Positions 37,704-45,018 of a stretch of DNA of 45,018 nt are shown here, piece by piece. The DNA is from an uncultured Eubacteriales bacterium (GTDB taxonomy: Bacteria > Bacillota > Clostridia > Oscillospirales > Oscillospiraceae), in contig UQXI01000024.1 in assembly GCA_900544975.1 (NCBI GenBank), positions 1-45,018 of the forward strand. Direction: 5' to 3'. The notes under the pieces were generated by a model. That model saw nothing but the letters and a program-made list of their open reading frames with translations. It made no database searches and was not told the DNA's origin. Both the position numbers and the translations under genes were made by a program. The first letter of the stretch is position 1, and every line of letters begins with the position of its first letter.

Positions 37704-37732
37704 ACTATATCCCAAATCCGCTTTCTCGTCAA
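37704..37732 (-). promoter_or_regulatory. Promoter of the phage-like island
   Basis: Minus strand TTGACG, 17-base spacer, TATAGT. The flanking DNA (37733-37797) is strikingly AT-rich with no ORF. Confidence 0.75.
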
Positions 37733-37798
37733 TGCCCCATGTAGAAAATATAAAAATTTTTACTAACTTGAATTTTCCCCTCCAATCGCCACCATGGT

Positions 37799-37850
37799 AA
37801 AAAAACCGGGCGAATTCGCACATGGCTCTGCAGCCAACGAATTCGCCCGG
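37799..37850 (-). terminator. Terminator of the TraX-like gene
   Basis: CCGGGCGAATTCG (37806-37818) pairs with its complement (37838-37850), followed on the minus strand by TTTTTTT. It separates the TraX-like gene from the phage-like island. Confidence 0.88.
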
Positions 37851-37891
37851 GATTTTTCCGTTTTCAGGCCCACCTGCGGGTCTCACAGACG

Positions 37892-38665
37892 TTACAGCAG
37901 GAAATGGCAGGCCAGACCAATGAGGAGCAGCTGGAGGGGATAGGACCCATAATACACCCACTTGGGAAACATGCTGGGTCCCGGCTTGTGAAAATGGATC
38001 AGCAGGACGCTGAGGGAGGCGGGGATGGTGGCAAGGCCCAACACGGCCACCACAATGTCCCGCCACACAGGCCGCTCCCGGAGGAAATACATAGCAGTCA
38101 TGGCCAGCACCACCAGAATGCCCAGCTGGGTCTGGAACAGGAAGGTCCACACCACCGCCCCCACCGGGAACAAGATCCGAAGGGGCCCCGCCTTCTCCTT
38201 GGATTCGCCCACCTCCTGCACCATATACAGGGCCACTAGGCCAATGAGCAGAGAGAAAAGGAAGTTCTGACTGGACCAGTCCACCCATTGGCCGGACATG
38301 GCCAAATCATAGGGGACCTCACTGATCACCGCCACCCCAAGAAGCCGGAGCGCATACCGGGGGAAGCTGGAGGTATGCTGCAGCCCCTCCACTGCCAGGT
38401 AGGCAAAGATGGGCCAGGCCAGGGACACCATACCCTTGCTGAGGATCGACCAGGCCAGGACCTGGGCGGCATTCTGGTCCGTCTGGATCAGGTCCCACAG
38501 CTCCAGCTGGGTCCGGTCTCCCATGTGCAGCAGGCCGTTTTGCAGCAGCGCCACACCCAAAGTTCCCTGCACCGTCAGCAGCAGCCCAATGATTTTCAAT
38601 AGATCGGTGCTGATGCACCGTTTGGATCCCCGGCGACGCAGCCGGGGGGCATTTCCTTGCGCCAT
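37892..38665 (-). CDS. TraX-family membrane protein
   Basis: A 257-aa protein with about eight predicted TM segments; start at ATG 38665, six bases after GGAGG. Family motifs: LKIIGLLLTVQGTLGV, LAWPIFAYLAVEGLQHT, VPYDLAMSG, and the C-terminal FPKWVYYGSYPLQLLLIGLA, which is typical of TraX. TraX N-acetylates F pilin in conjugative plasmids; chromosomal relatives in Firmicutes are membrane acyltransferase-like proteins of unknown substrate. The basic N-terminus (PRLRRRGSKR) fits a cytoplasmic start. No conjugation genes are near, so the pilin role does not transfer. The DUF2207 gene ends 90 bases upstream. Confidence 0.88.
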   Translation of the reverse strand: MAQGNAPRLRRRGSKRCISTDLLKIIGLLLTVQGTLGVALLQNGLLHMGDRTQLELWDLIQTDQNAAQVLAWSILSKGMVSLAWPIFAYLAVEGLQHTSSFPRYALRLLGVAVISEVPYDLAMSGQWVDWSSQNFLFSLLIGLVALYMVQEVGESKEKAGPLRILFPVGAVVWTFLFQTQLGILVVLAMTAMYFLRERPVWRDIVVAVLGLATIPASLSVLLIHFHKPGPSMFPKWVYYGSYPLQLLLIGLACHFLL

Positions 38666-38755
38666 CGTATACCTCCTCACTGTGGGGAGCGGTTTTGGCC
38701 GTTCCGTTTGCAGCACGTCCGGCATTTCTACGCCTGTGCCGTGCATTTCTTTCCC

Positions 38756-40432
38756 TTAGAGGGGTGCTGTTTGCCTCTGCCGGGTAGGTCTGGGAAGTCG
38801 GCCCCGGAGCACCCGGGTCACCTGTCGCAGCAGGGGGTACCACTCCCGTGCCCCGCTCACCGGCGGGAAATCCGTCACCAACCAGGTACACGCCGGCAGA
38901 CGCATCCGGTCAAACCGACCGGCAAACTGCCGGTCCACACCCAACGCCAAGGCGTAAGGCGCCATGTCATAGTAGTAACCGGGGTTTTGCTGGAGAATTC
39001 GGTGCAGCTGCTTCCGGTCCACCGTGCGCAGATACCGCCGCAGGCCCAGCAGAGCCGCCAGCGTCTGCCGCCCCGCCTCGCCTCGCCGTCCGCCAAAGAG
39101 GACCAGAAGACCCAGCAGACATTGCGCCAGACCGCACACCAAGGCCAGGCCTGCACATCCGGCCAGCACCCCTGTCAGAAGGAGCGCCGCCCCGGCGCAC
39201 AGAGCCAGAAGCCCCGGCCGCCTCTCCCAGGACAGGAGACTGCGGAACCCGTCTTGCAAGAGCCAGGAGGCCACAGCCCAACCCAGGCCCCACAGGACCA
39301 CCCACGCCATCCGCCAGGACACCGCCGGTGCACTCAGGTCCCCCGCCGCCACACCGGCGCACAGGCCCATGAGCGCTCCCAGGAGCCGGACCCAGAAGGG
39401 CCGCCCGCTCCGGTGGAACTGCCCCGAAACCCGGGGCTTGGAGGCGGCCGTCCGCTTCACCAGGGCCTGAAACCGGGCTCCGCCGCCCTCGGCCAGCTGC
39501 TCCCGGCCAAAGAGCGCCTGAAAGAGGCCCCGCTCATAGGCGCTGCGCTCGTTGCCCATGTCCATCCGCTTGTGGAGGGTCACCGCCCAGTCCTGGCCCA
39601 CATGGATGGTCAGGTAGCCCAGCTGTGCCCAGGACACCACCATCAGGGGAAAGTCCGGACTCCTGGCGAAGAGGCGGCACCCCACCTCCCCAGGACCCAC
39701 TCCCACAGGCGCTTGGGCCTGGGCCACCGCCCGCACCGGCTGCCAGCGGAGCCGCAGCATCCAATACACAATGGCCAGCAGGCCAAATCCCAAAGCGGCC
39801 AGGCGGGCCACCGGCGCCAGCGTTCCGGTCTCGTAGCGCCGGGGAAACAGGTCATCGGGCGCCTTCATGGTGAGAATCAGGCTGTCCTGGTCCCGCAAGC
39901 CTGTGTTCACAGAGCCGGAAATCTCGGGGCCGGACACGGATACCGTCATGTAATTGTCCACATCCTCGCCATAGTAGCCGCTGGTGAAGCCTGGCGTCTC
40001 GGAAAAGGGGCCGGGCATGGTGACCCGGAAGGTCAGCCGGTCCACCGGATAGGCCAGGCCCTCCGGGAGAAGGGGCAGCCTCAGCGTCCGCTCTTCCTCC
40101 TCCAAAATGCAGCTATGCAGGGTATAGGTGATGGTAAAGGTTTGGGCGCCACGCAAACCGGCGCTGCTGTCCAGGATCAGGCCATAGATGCCATCCAGAC
40201 GCCGGACCTCCATCGCCGCACCGTTCACCGCAGCATCCCGAGCCCCGCTGCCCACCGGAAGCACCAGCTGCTCCGCCTTGCCGTCCAGCTGCAAGGTGAG
40301 CTCCACCGTCATCTGGCAGGAACCATCTTCCCCCACCACGGCCCTTACCTCCATGGCATTGCCTGGCTCCATCGCGCCCACCGGCGCCGCCAGAAGCACG
40401 AGACACAGGACCGCCAACAAAAACCGCTTCAC
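38756..40432 (-). CDS. DUF2207-type membrane protein
   Basis: A 558-aa protein from GTG 40432, chosen because GGAGG lies seven bases upstream. It has a signal peptide (VKRFLLAVLCLVLLAAPVGA), an extracytoplasmic beta-rich domain (about 25-195) with pairwise beta-sandwich patterns as in DUF2207, and one TM (about 210-232). A cytoplasmic region, then a cluster of TM segments (about 355-455), and an Arg-rich C-terminus (GRLPRPTRQRQTAPL) follow. The function of the family is unknown; members are usually envelope proteins of Gram-positive bacteria. A promoter (40456-40484) precedes it. The TraX-like gene follows on the same strand after 90 bases. Confidence 0.8.
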   Translation of the reverse strand: MKRFLLAVLCLVLLAAPVGAMEPGNAMEVRAVVGEDGSCQMTVELTLQLDGKAEQLVLPVGSGARDAAVNGAAMEVRRLDGIYGLILDSSAGLRGAQTFTITYTLHSCILEEEERTLRLPLLPEGLAYPVDRLTFRVTMPGPFSETPGFTSGYYGEDVDNYMTVSVSGPEISGSVNTGLRDQDSLILTMKAPDDLFPRRYETGTLAPVARLAALGFGLLAIVYWMLRLRWQPVRAVAQAQAPVGVGPGEVGCRLFARSPDFPLMVVSWAQLGYLTIHVGQDWAVTLHKRMDMGNERSAYERGLFQALFGREQLAEGGGARFQALVKRTAASKPRVSGQFHRSGRPFWVRLLGALMGLCAGVAAGDLSAPAVSWRMAWVVLWGLGWAVASWLLQDGFRSLLSWERRPGLLALCAGAALLLTGVLAGCAGLALVCGLAQCLLGLLVLFGGRRGEAGRQTLAALLGLRRYLRTVDRKQLHRILQQNPGYYYDMAPYALALGVDRQFAGRFDRMRLPACTWLVTDFPPVSGAREWYPLLRQVTRVLRGRLPRPTRQRQTAPL

Positions 40433-40455
40433 ATCGGCACCTCCTTTTTTGCCGT

Positions 40456-40484
40456 ATTGTATCACAGGGAGGGGAAAATTGCAA
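40456..40484 (-). promoter_or_regulatory. Promoter of the DUF2207 gene
   Basis: Minus strand TTGCAA, 17-base spacer, TACAAT, 23 bases before the GTG start. Confidence 0.68.
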
Positions 40485-40595
40485 TCATTTTGCCATTTTC
40501 AGGCTCCCAGGGGCTGCATTCATCCCAGAAACCCAAAAATTTTCCAACAAACCATGCAATTCCCCGACCCGACGCCTTTTGGCTCATTTTCTCCT

Positions 40596-40624
40596 TGCGC
40601 ATTTTCACAGAACCTGCTATAGTC
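40596..40624 (+). promoter_or_regulatory. Promoter of the GIY-YIG gene
   Basis: TTGCGC, 17-base spacer, TATAGT; divergent from the DUF2207 promoter about 110 bases away. Confidence 0.6.
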
Positions 40625-40679
40625 AATACCAGCCGCCTGCCGTCAGGCCCATTCTCGTGACACACAGGAGCCATCTGCT

Positions 40680-40928
40680 ATGTGGACTGTTTACATCCTC
40701 CAATGCCGGGACGGCACACTCTACACCGGCATCACCGACAACCTCCCCCGCCGTCTGGCCGCTCACAACGGGGGCAAGGGGGCCAAATACACCCGGGGCC
40801 GGGGGCCTGTGGTCCTGGTCCATCAGGAATCCTGCCCGGACCGCTCCGCCGCCCTGCGCCGGGAGCGGGCCATCAAAGCCCTGTCCCGCTCCCAAAAGCT
40901 GGCGCTGTGCCACCTGCCGGACGCCTGA
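40680..40928 (+). CDS. GIY-YIG domain protein (UPF0213/YhbQ type)
   Basis: An 82-aa protein consisting of one GIY-YIG fold: TVYILQC, TLYTGITDNLPRRLAAHN (the GIY-YIG variant and catalytic-type Arg25), GGKGAKYTRGRGPVVLV, and Glu50 (HQE). Members of the YhbQ group are small nucleases or DNA-repair-associated proteins; activity is shown for few. AGGAG is nine bases before ATG 40680. It is monocistronic. The predicted structured element at 40938-41018 begins ten bases after the stop. Confidence 0.9.
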   Translation: MWTVYILQCRDGTLYTGITDNLPRRLAAHNGGKGAKYTRGRGPVVLVHQESCPDRSAALRRERAIKALSRSQKLALCHLPDA

Positions 40929-40937
40929 TCAGCCAAC

Positions 40938-41018
40938 GACTCCTCCCATGTAAGGGGTGAATCCGCCTGCATACGGACCAGCGCCGTACACAGGCCTCAC
41001 CCCATGCAGGGAGGAGTC
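40938..41018. other. 81-base multi-helix inverted repeat, terminator or structured RNA
   Basis: Four collinear helices separated by small internal loops: GACTCCTCCC/GGGAGGAGTC, GGGGTGA/TCACCCC, GCCTG/CAGGC and TACGG/CCGTA with a seven-base terminal loop. Unpaired segments facing each other are alike (ATGTAA versus ATGCA). It stands between convergent genes and has no strong T-run on the plus strand. It may serve as a terminator for both genes or be a structured RNA. Confidence 0.6.
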
Positions 41019-41054
41019 TCCTTTGATCTTCCGTTAAATTCATAGATCCGGCCG

Positions 41055-42821
41055 TTAAAAATCCGCAATCTTCTCCTGAATTTCTTCCTGATTCAGGGTC
41101 CGGACCTGGCGGTTTGCAATTTGGTAAACCCGGTTGCAGATGCCGAGGACACTGGGGCGGTGTGTGGTGACAATGACGGTTTTGTGCGCCTCCGCCCGGA
41201 GGACATTTCGCAGCACCTTCCGTTCCGTGGCCACATCCAGGGCGCTGGTTGCCTCGTCCAGGAGCAGCACCGGCGCATCGGCCAGCAGTGCCCGGGCAAT
41301 GGACAGCCGCTGGGCCTGACCGGAAGAGAGGCTCCCGCCCCCCTCTTTCAGCTCCGTATTCAGACCTTGGGGCAGCTTCCGCACAAAATCCCCGGCGCAC
41401 GCCAGGTCCAGAACCCGCCACAGCGCCTCATCAGAGGCCTCCTGGTCCATAATCCGCAGATTTTCCGCCACCGTTCCGGCAAACATGGTGTTCCCCTGGG
41501 GCACATAGGAGAAGAGAATCCGGGTGGAAGCAGAAGCCGTCAAGCTCTGGCCTGTACACCGTCCCTCCACCACCGCACTGCCGTCCTGGGGCCGGACAAT
41601 CCCCAGAAGCAGCCGGAGCATGGTGGTCTTCCCCTCCCCGGAGGGGCCCACCAGGGCCACAATCTCCCCAGGCGCCGCATAAAAGTTGGCGTTTTGCAGG
41701 ACCACATCTCCGCCTTGATAGCGGAACCCCAGGTTCCGGGTCTCCACCCGGATGCCCTCGGCCCGGTTTTCCTCCAGGAGCTTCCGGGCCATCGGATCCT
41801 GGGACCGGTCTTCCCTGGGGAGCTCCGTCACGGCCATCACCCGGCCTGCCGCCGTGGCGGCGGAGATGGCGCTGGGCACCAGCTTCACAATGGCACTAAA
41901 GCTGGCGGACAGGCTACTTGCCATTTGCAGGAACAGAATCATGGTGCCGTAAGTAATATAGCCGCCCCAGAGCCGGTACACCCCCCAGCCAAAGCAGACC
42001 ACCGACACCACCGTCCCCACCAGGGACATGAGGGCCGAGGCAGCCACAGAGAACTTGTTGTATTCCAGCTTCACCTGACGGTAATCCCCCTGGACCTGAC
42101 GAAGCTTCCGGCTGTACAAGCTGCTCAGGCCAAAGGATTTGATCACCTGGATATTCTGGAAGGACTCCTCATGGAACATCATCACCTGAGAGCTGACCTC
42201 CCGGACCCGTCGGCTGTACTGGCGCATCCGCCCCATGAGGGTGCGGGACACCACCAGAGTCACTGGCGCACTGAGAAGCGCCAGACCGGCCAGGGTGGGA
42301 TCGTAATACAAAATGATCCCCAGGGCCCCCAAAAACTGCACCAGCCGGGTCACCGCATCGGGCAGCCAGCCCAGGACGCTGCCGGATACGCTGGCCACGT
42401 CGTTGTCCATCCGGTTCAGAAGGTCGCCGGAGTGGTACTGGGACATGGACTCCCAGTCCGCCGCCATGATCTTGTCATAGACCTCCGCCCGAATCTCCTG
42501 GTCCACCTTCACCTCGACTCTGGCAGAAATGCGTCCGGTCCAGGCGTTGACCCCAATTCGGGCCAGCTGCATCAGCACATAGAACACCGCCGCCGGCGCC
42601 AGGGCTCCGGTGTCAAAGCCGGTGACCACATCCACAATGTTCTTGCTGAGGACACTGGCCGCCAGGCTCATCCCCGTCCCAAGAACCCCCAGGAAGATAT
42701 ACCAAGCCACGGCGGCCCGATACCGCCGCCCGTATCCATAAATCCAGGACAGCTCGCTCAGCACCTGACGCAGCTTTCCCTCTTTGATTTTCTGCCAGAT
42801 CCGTTTCCAGCGGGCCATCAT
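41055..42821 (-). CDS. ABC exporter (fused membrane and ATPase domains, MsbA-like)
   Basis: A 588-aa half-transporter that should act as a dimer. Six TM segments occupy about 35-325. The ATPase has Walker A VGPSGEGKT (391-399), a Q-loop in FSYVPQGNTMF, an atypical signature SLSSGQAQRLS (Ser-Ser-Gly in place of Ser-Gly-Gly), Walker B VLLLDEATSALD and H-loop TTHRPS. Family role: export of lipids, peptides or drugs. The substrate is unknown. It starts 15-18 bases after the nucleotidyltransferase gene on the same strand; ATG 42821 or 42818 are both possible starts after GAAGGGAA. Coupling to a sugar-nucleotide enzyme could mean a glycoconjugate substrate, as weak inference. Confidence 0.9.
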   Translation of the reverse strand: MMARWKRIWQKIKEGKLRQVLSELSWIYGYGRRYRAAVAWYIFLGVLGTGMSLAASVLSKNIVDVVTGFDTGALAPAAVFYVLMQLARIGVNAWTGRISARVEVKVDQEIRAEVYDKIMAADWESMSQYHSGDLLNRMDNDVASVSGSVLGWLPDAVTRLVQFLGALGIILYYDPTLAGLALLSAPVTLVVSRTLMGRMRQYSRRVREVSSQVMMFHEESFQNIQVIKSFGLSSLYSRKLRQVQGDYRQVKLEYNKFSVAASALMSLVGTVVSVVCFGWGVYRLWGGYITYGTMILFLQMASSLSASFSAIVKLVPSAISAATAAGRVMAVTELPREDRSQDPMARKLLEENRAEGIRVETRNLGFRYQGGDVVLQNANFYAAPGEIVALVGPSGEGKTTMLRLLLGIVRPQDGSAVVEGRCTGQSLTASASTRILFSYVPQGNTMFAGTVAENLRIMDQEASDEALWRVLDLACAGDFVRKLPQGLNTELKEGGGSLSSGQAQRLSIARALLADAPVLLLDEATSALDVATERKVLRNVLRAEAHKTVIVTTHRPSVLGICNRVYQIANRQVRTLNQEEIQEKIADF

Positions 42822-42836
42822 GTCACGTTCCCTTCC

Positions 42837-43787
42837 TTAGCGCCGGTTGCTCTCCAAGCCGGCAAACAGATCGGGGGCATACTCCCCCGCCGCAATGAGG
42901 CCCCGGAAGGCCTCCGCCACCTGGGGCTTGTCCTCCCGATAGGTGACGCCGAACCACCGGTCTGCCGTGGGTAACACCTGGACGGACGCCTTCCCCTCCT
43001 GCAACAGCCGGTCCACAAAAATGGGGATCAGGAACTCTGCCGTGTCCATGTTGCCGCTGCCCTCCCGGAAGAAGTCCCGGAAGCCCCGGTCCAGCTCCTG
43101 GAGCACCTCCGGGGTCATGCCCCACATGTTCATGGAGACGAAGCAGTCGGGATCCAGGGGCCGCAGGTTGCCATCCGGCTCCAAAACTGCCGCGCCCTCA
43201 GGCCGCTTCACCACATTTTTGGTCTCCACCACCCGCTGCAGGTATCCGTCCTGGCCCACATGGCAGACCCCCCGGGTCACACCCCCGTGCTCGCTCAGGG
43301 TGTTGCGCAGGATGAAGCCTGCCATGCAAAACGCCCCCGGCTTCTGGGGATCATAGTGCTGGAGGAACCCATAGAGATGGCGGAACGCCTCCTTGCCGTA
43401 GTAATCATCGGCATTGATCACAGCAAAGGGCTCGTGGAGCACCTCCCGGCAGGCCAAAAGCGCCTGCCCGGTCCCCCAGGGCTTCTTCCGCCCTGCCGGA
43501 ACAGCGACCCCCTCTGGCACGTCCTCCAGCTCCTGGAAGGCGTAAGCCACCTCCACCCCCAGGCGGCTGCACACCGCCTCGATGCGATTGCCAATCACCT
43601 GGCGGAAATCCTCCTCGATGTCCCGGCGGATGATAAATACCACTTTATCAAACCCCGCCACAATGGCGTCGTGGATGGAATAGTCCATAATGATCTCCCC
43701 TGTGGGTCCCACAGGCTCCAGCTGTTTGATGCCGCCGCCATACCGGGCGCCAATTCCCGCAGCCAAAATCACCAGCGCAGTTTTCAT
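42837..43787 (-). CDS. Sugar-phosphate nucleotidyltransferase-like protein
   Basis: A 316-aa NTP-transferase-fold protein. The N-terminal nucleotide-binding signature LAAGIGARYGGGIKQLEPVG, then INADDYYGKEAFRHL (metal-binding Asp pair), VETKNVVKRPEG and MNMWGMTPEVL, resemble uncharacterised nucleotidyltransferases related to GlmU/RfbA enzymes. The probable reaction is activation of a sugar phosphate with NTP. The sugar is not identifiable. The closing part is longer than in minimal enzymes, and the usual C-terminal acyltransferase repeat is missing. It likely forms an operon with the ABC exporter gene. A GCGCCGCG/CGCGGCGC hairpin (43817-43857) lies in its leader. Confidence 0.85.
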   Translation of the reverse strand: MKTALVILAAGIGARYGGGIKQLEPVGPTGEIIMDYSIHDAIVAGFDKVVFIIRRDIEEDFRQVIGNRIEAVCSRLGVEVAYAFQELEDVPEGVAVPAGRKKPWGTGQALLACREVLHEPFAVINADDYYGKEAFRHLYGFLQHYDPQKPGAFCMAGFILRNTLSEHGGVTRGVCHVGQDGYLQRVVETKNVVKRPEGAAVLEPDGNLRPLDPDCFVSMNMWGMTPEVLQELDRGFRDFFREGSGNMDTAEFLIPIFVDRLLQEGKASVQVLPTADRWFGVTYREDKPQVAEAFRGLIAAGEYAPDLFAGLESNRR

Positions 43788-43886
43788 CTTTGTTTCCTCC
43801 CAAAATTTAGTAATAAGCGCCGCGCTGGCAAAGGGAGAACAAGCTGCAACGCGGCGCGGACCGGCATTCCGATCTGAATTGGTGTC

Positions 43887-43915
43887 AGTATATCACGTTT
43901 TCGTCCGTATTTCCA
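43887..43915 (-). promoter_or_regulatory. Promoter of the nucleotidyltransferase/exporter operon
   Basis: Minus strand TGGAAA, 17-base spacer, TATACT; the leader of about 95 bases holds a GC-rich hairpin. Confidence 0.5.
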
Positions 43916-43969
43916 CCCCATTGTGCACATTGCCTGACACGACCGGTGACATTCTGCCAAAAAGAAACA

Positions 43970-44002
43970 GGGCGGTCTCAAAACAAAGCTTTGAGACCGC
44001 CC
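43970..44002 (-). terminator. Terminator of the pyruvate phosphate dikinase gene
   Basis: GGGCGGTCTCAAA (43970-43982) pairs with TTTGAGACCGCCC (43990-44002), followed on the minus strand by a T-rich run (TGTTTCTTTTT). Confidence 0.88.
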
Positions 44003-44041
44003 AAAATGGGATTCAGATTCCCACAGGCAAGCTTGGCATGC

Positions 44042-45018
44042 TTACTTGCGGGGGTTCCGGATGGCGGCCTGGGCGGCAGCCAAGCGGGCAATGGGGACGC
44101 GGAAGGGGCTGCAGGAGACATACTCCAGGCCGATGTTGTGGCAGAACTCCACGGACACCGGGTCTCCGCCATGCTCGCCGCAGATGCCCAGCTTGATGTC
44201 CGGGCGGGTCTGACGGCCCAGCTCCACCGCCATCTTCACCAGGCGGCCTACGCCGTGCTGGTCCAGATGGGCAAAGGGATCAAACTCATAGATCTTCCGC
44301 TCGTAGTAGGCGTCCAGGAACTTGCCTGCATCGTCCCGGCTGAAGCCGAAGGTCATCTGGGTCAGGTCGTTGGTGCCGAAGGAGAAGAACTCCGCCTCCT
44401 GGGCAATCTCGTCTGCCGTAAGGGCCGCGCGGGGAATTTCGATCATGGTGCCCACCTTGTAGTGCAGGTCCGATCCGGCTTCCGCAATGAGCTTGTCGGC
44501 GGTCTTCACCACCACGTCCTTCACGTACTTCAGCTCTTTGATCTCGCCCACCAGGGGAATCATGATTTCGGGGACGATGTGGTACTCCGGATGCTCCTTC
44601 ATCACATTGAGGGCGGCGTTGATGACGGCAGTGGTCTGCATGGCGGCGATTTCGGGGTAGGTCACAGCCAGACGGCAGCCACGGTGACCCATCATGGGGT
44701 TGAACTCATGGAGGGAGGCAATGACGTCCTTCAGCTCCTCCACGGAGATGTTCAGTTCCTTGGCGATTTCCACAATGTCCTCTTCCTTGGTGGGCAGGAA
44801 CTCGTGGAGGGGGGGATCCAGGAAGCGGACGGTCATGGGACGGCCCTGCAGTTCCTTGTACATGGCCTCAAAGTCCCCCTGCTGATAGGGCAGGATCTTG
44901 GCCAGGGCGGCCTCCCGGGCCTCCACAGTCTTGGCCACGATCATTTCCCGCATGGCCTTGATCCGGGTGGCCTCAAAGAACATGTGCTCCGTGCGGCACA
45001 GGCCGATGCCTTCTGCGC
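44042..45018 (-). CDS. ppdK: Pyruvate phosphate dikinase, C-terminal part
   Basis: About 325 residues of the C-terminal PEP/pyruvate-binding TIM-barrel domain; the gene continues beyond the window edge, where the frame reads AEGIGLCRTEHMFF. Visible motifs: MGHRGCRLAVTYPEI, EIMIPLVGEIKEL, GTMIEIPRAAL, FFSFGTNDLTQMTFGFSRDD and, near the end, GICGEHGGDPVSVEF, which carries the catalytic general-acid cysteine. Role: reversible interconversion of pyruvate, ATP and phosphate with PEP, AMP and pyrophosphate, a glycolytic/gluconeogenic step common in anaerobic Clostridia. A strong terminator follows the stop. Confidence 0.95.
   Translation of the reverse strand, partial: AEGIGLCRTEHMFFEATRIKAMREMIVAKTVEAREAALAKILPYQQGDFEAMYKELQGRPMTVRFLDPPLHEFLPTKEEDIVEIAKELNISVEELKDVIASLHEFNPMMGHRGCRLAVTYPEIAAMQTTAVINAALNVMKEHPEYHIVPEIMIPLVGEIKELKYVKDVVVKTADKLIAEAGSDLHYKVGTMIEIPRAALTADEIAQEAEFFSFGTNDLTQMTFGFSRDDAGKFLDAYYERKIYEFDPFAHLDQHGVGRLVKMAVELGRQTRPDIKLGICGEHGGDPVSVEFCHNIGLEYVSCSPFRVPIARLAAAQAAIRNPRK

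Noticed and set aside
40930..41042. Possible integron attC site around the long inverted repeat
   Set aside because: A GTTAAAT resembling the 3' core is present, but there is no matching RYYYAAC partner and no integrase or cassette array nearby.

Overview
The window reads as chromosomal DNA of a high-GC, spore-forming member of the Clostridia, most likely Oscillospiraceae/Ruminococcaceae (Flavonifractor/Oscillibacter-like). This is an inference from four things: high GC, sporulation genes (sigG and a SpoVB-like flippase), anaerobe metabolism (multidomain flavodiiron protein, pyruvate phosphate dikinase), and Gram-positive envelope genes (VanW, Bce-type ABC/two-component modules, adaptor-linked MacB-type exporter). 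No rRNA, tRNA, CRISPR array or complete insertion sequence was found.

Layout. 1-3.4 kb (+): 3' end of rlmB, a 750-aa degenerate P-type-ATPase-like membrane protein, and sigG with a ribosome-binding-site hairpin. 3.4-3.75 kb: gene-free, with palindromic repeats. 3.76-8.3 kb (-): threonine-aldolase-family lyase, SpoVB/MurJ-type flippase, and prfC with a short upstream ORF. 8.4-10.5 kb (+): small membrane protein, VOC protein, then a lower-GC pair encoding an ImmA/IrrE metallopeptidase and a two-TM protein. 10.5-23.2 kb (-): ThrE-type exporter, murC, a four-gene MacB-type exporter operon with two adaptors, a Nudix hydrolase, a MocR regulator, and a four-domain flavodiiron protein with a Fur-family box. 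23.4-25.3 kb (-): VanW protein. 25.5-27.3 kb (+): ABC-F ATPase behind a leader with a tiny uORF and an intrinsic terminator. 27.3-28.3 kb (-): two phage-like genes. 28.3-35.6 kb (+): two tandem two-component systems, a DUF308 membrane protein and a Bce-type ABC transporter. 35.6-37.7 kb (-): a second phage-like island under a promoter with a LexA-type SOS box. 37.9-40.4 kb (-): TraX-like and DUF2207 proteins. 40.7 kb (+): GIY-YIG protein, followed by a long structured inverted repeat. 41-45 kb (-): ABC exporter, nucleotidyltransferase and the C-terminal part of pyruvate phosphate dikinase.

How the genes work together. Bce-type genes (30.2-35.6 kb) form a sense-and-detoxify unit for cell-wall-active peptides: sensor kinase and regulator, a TTACA-N4-TGTAA operator, then ATPase and permease. 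The ABC-F gene is probably induced by ribosome stalling. The four genes from 18.9 down to 13.5 kb form one overlapping or near-contiguous operon for an exporter. The phage-like genes on either side of the Bce region share strand and apparent virion-neck character and may be parts of one dispersed or domesticated phage module. Promoters were called by eye as -35/-10 pairs, mostly with 17-bp spacers. Function assignments rest on motif recognition without database searches.
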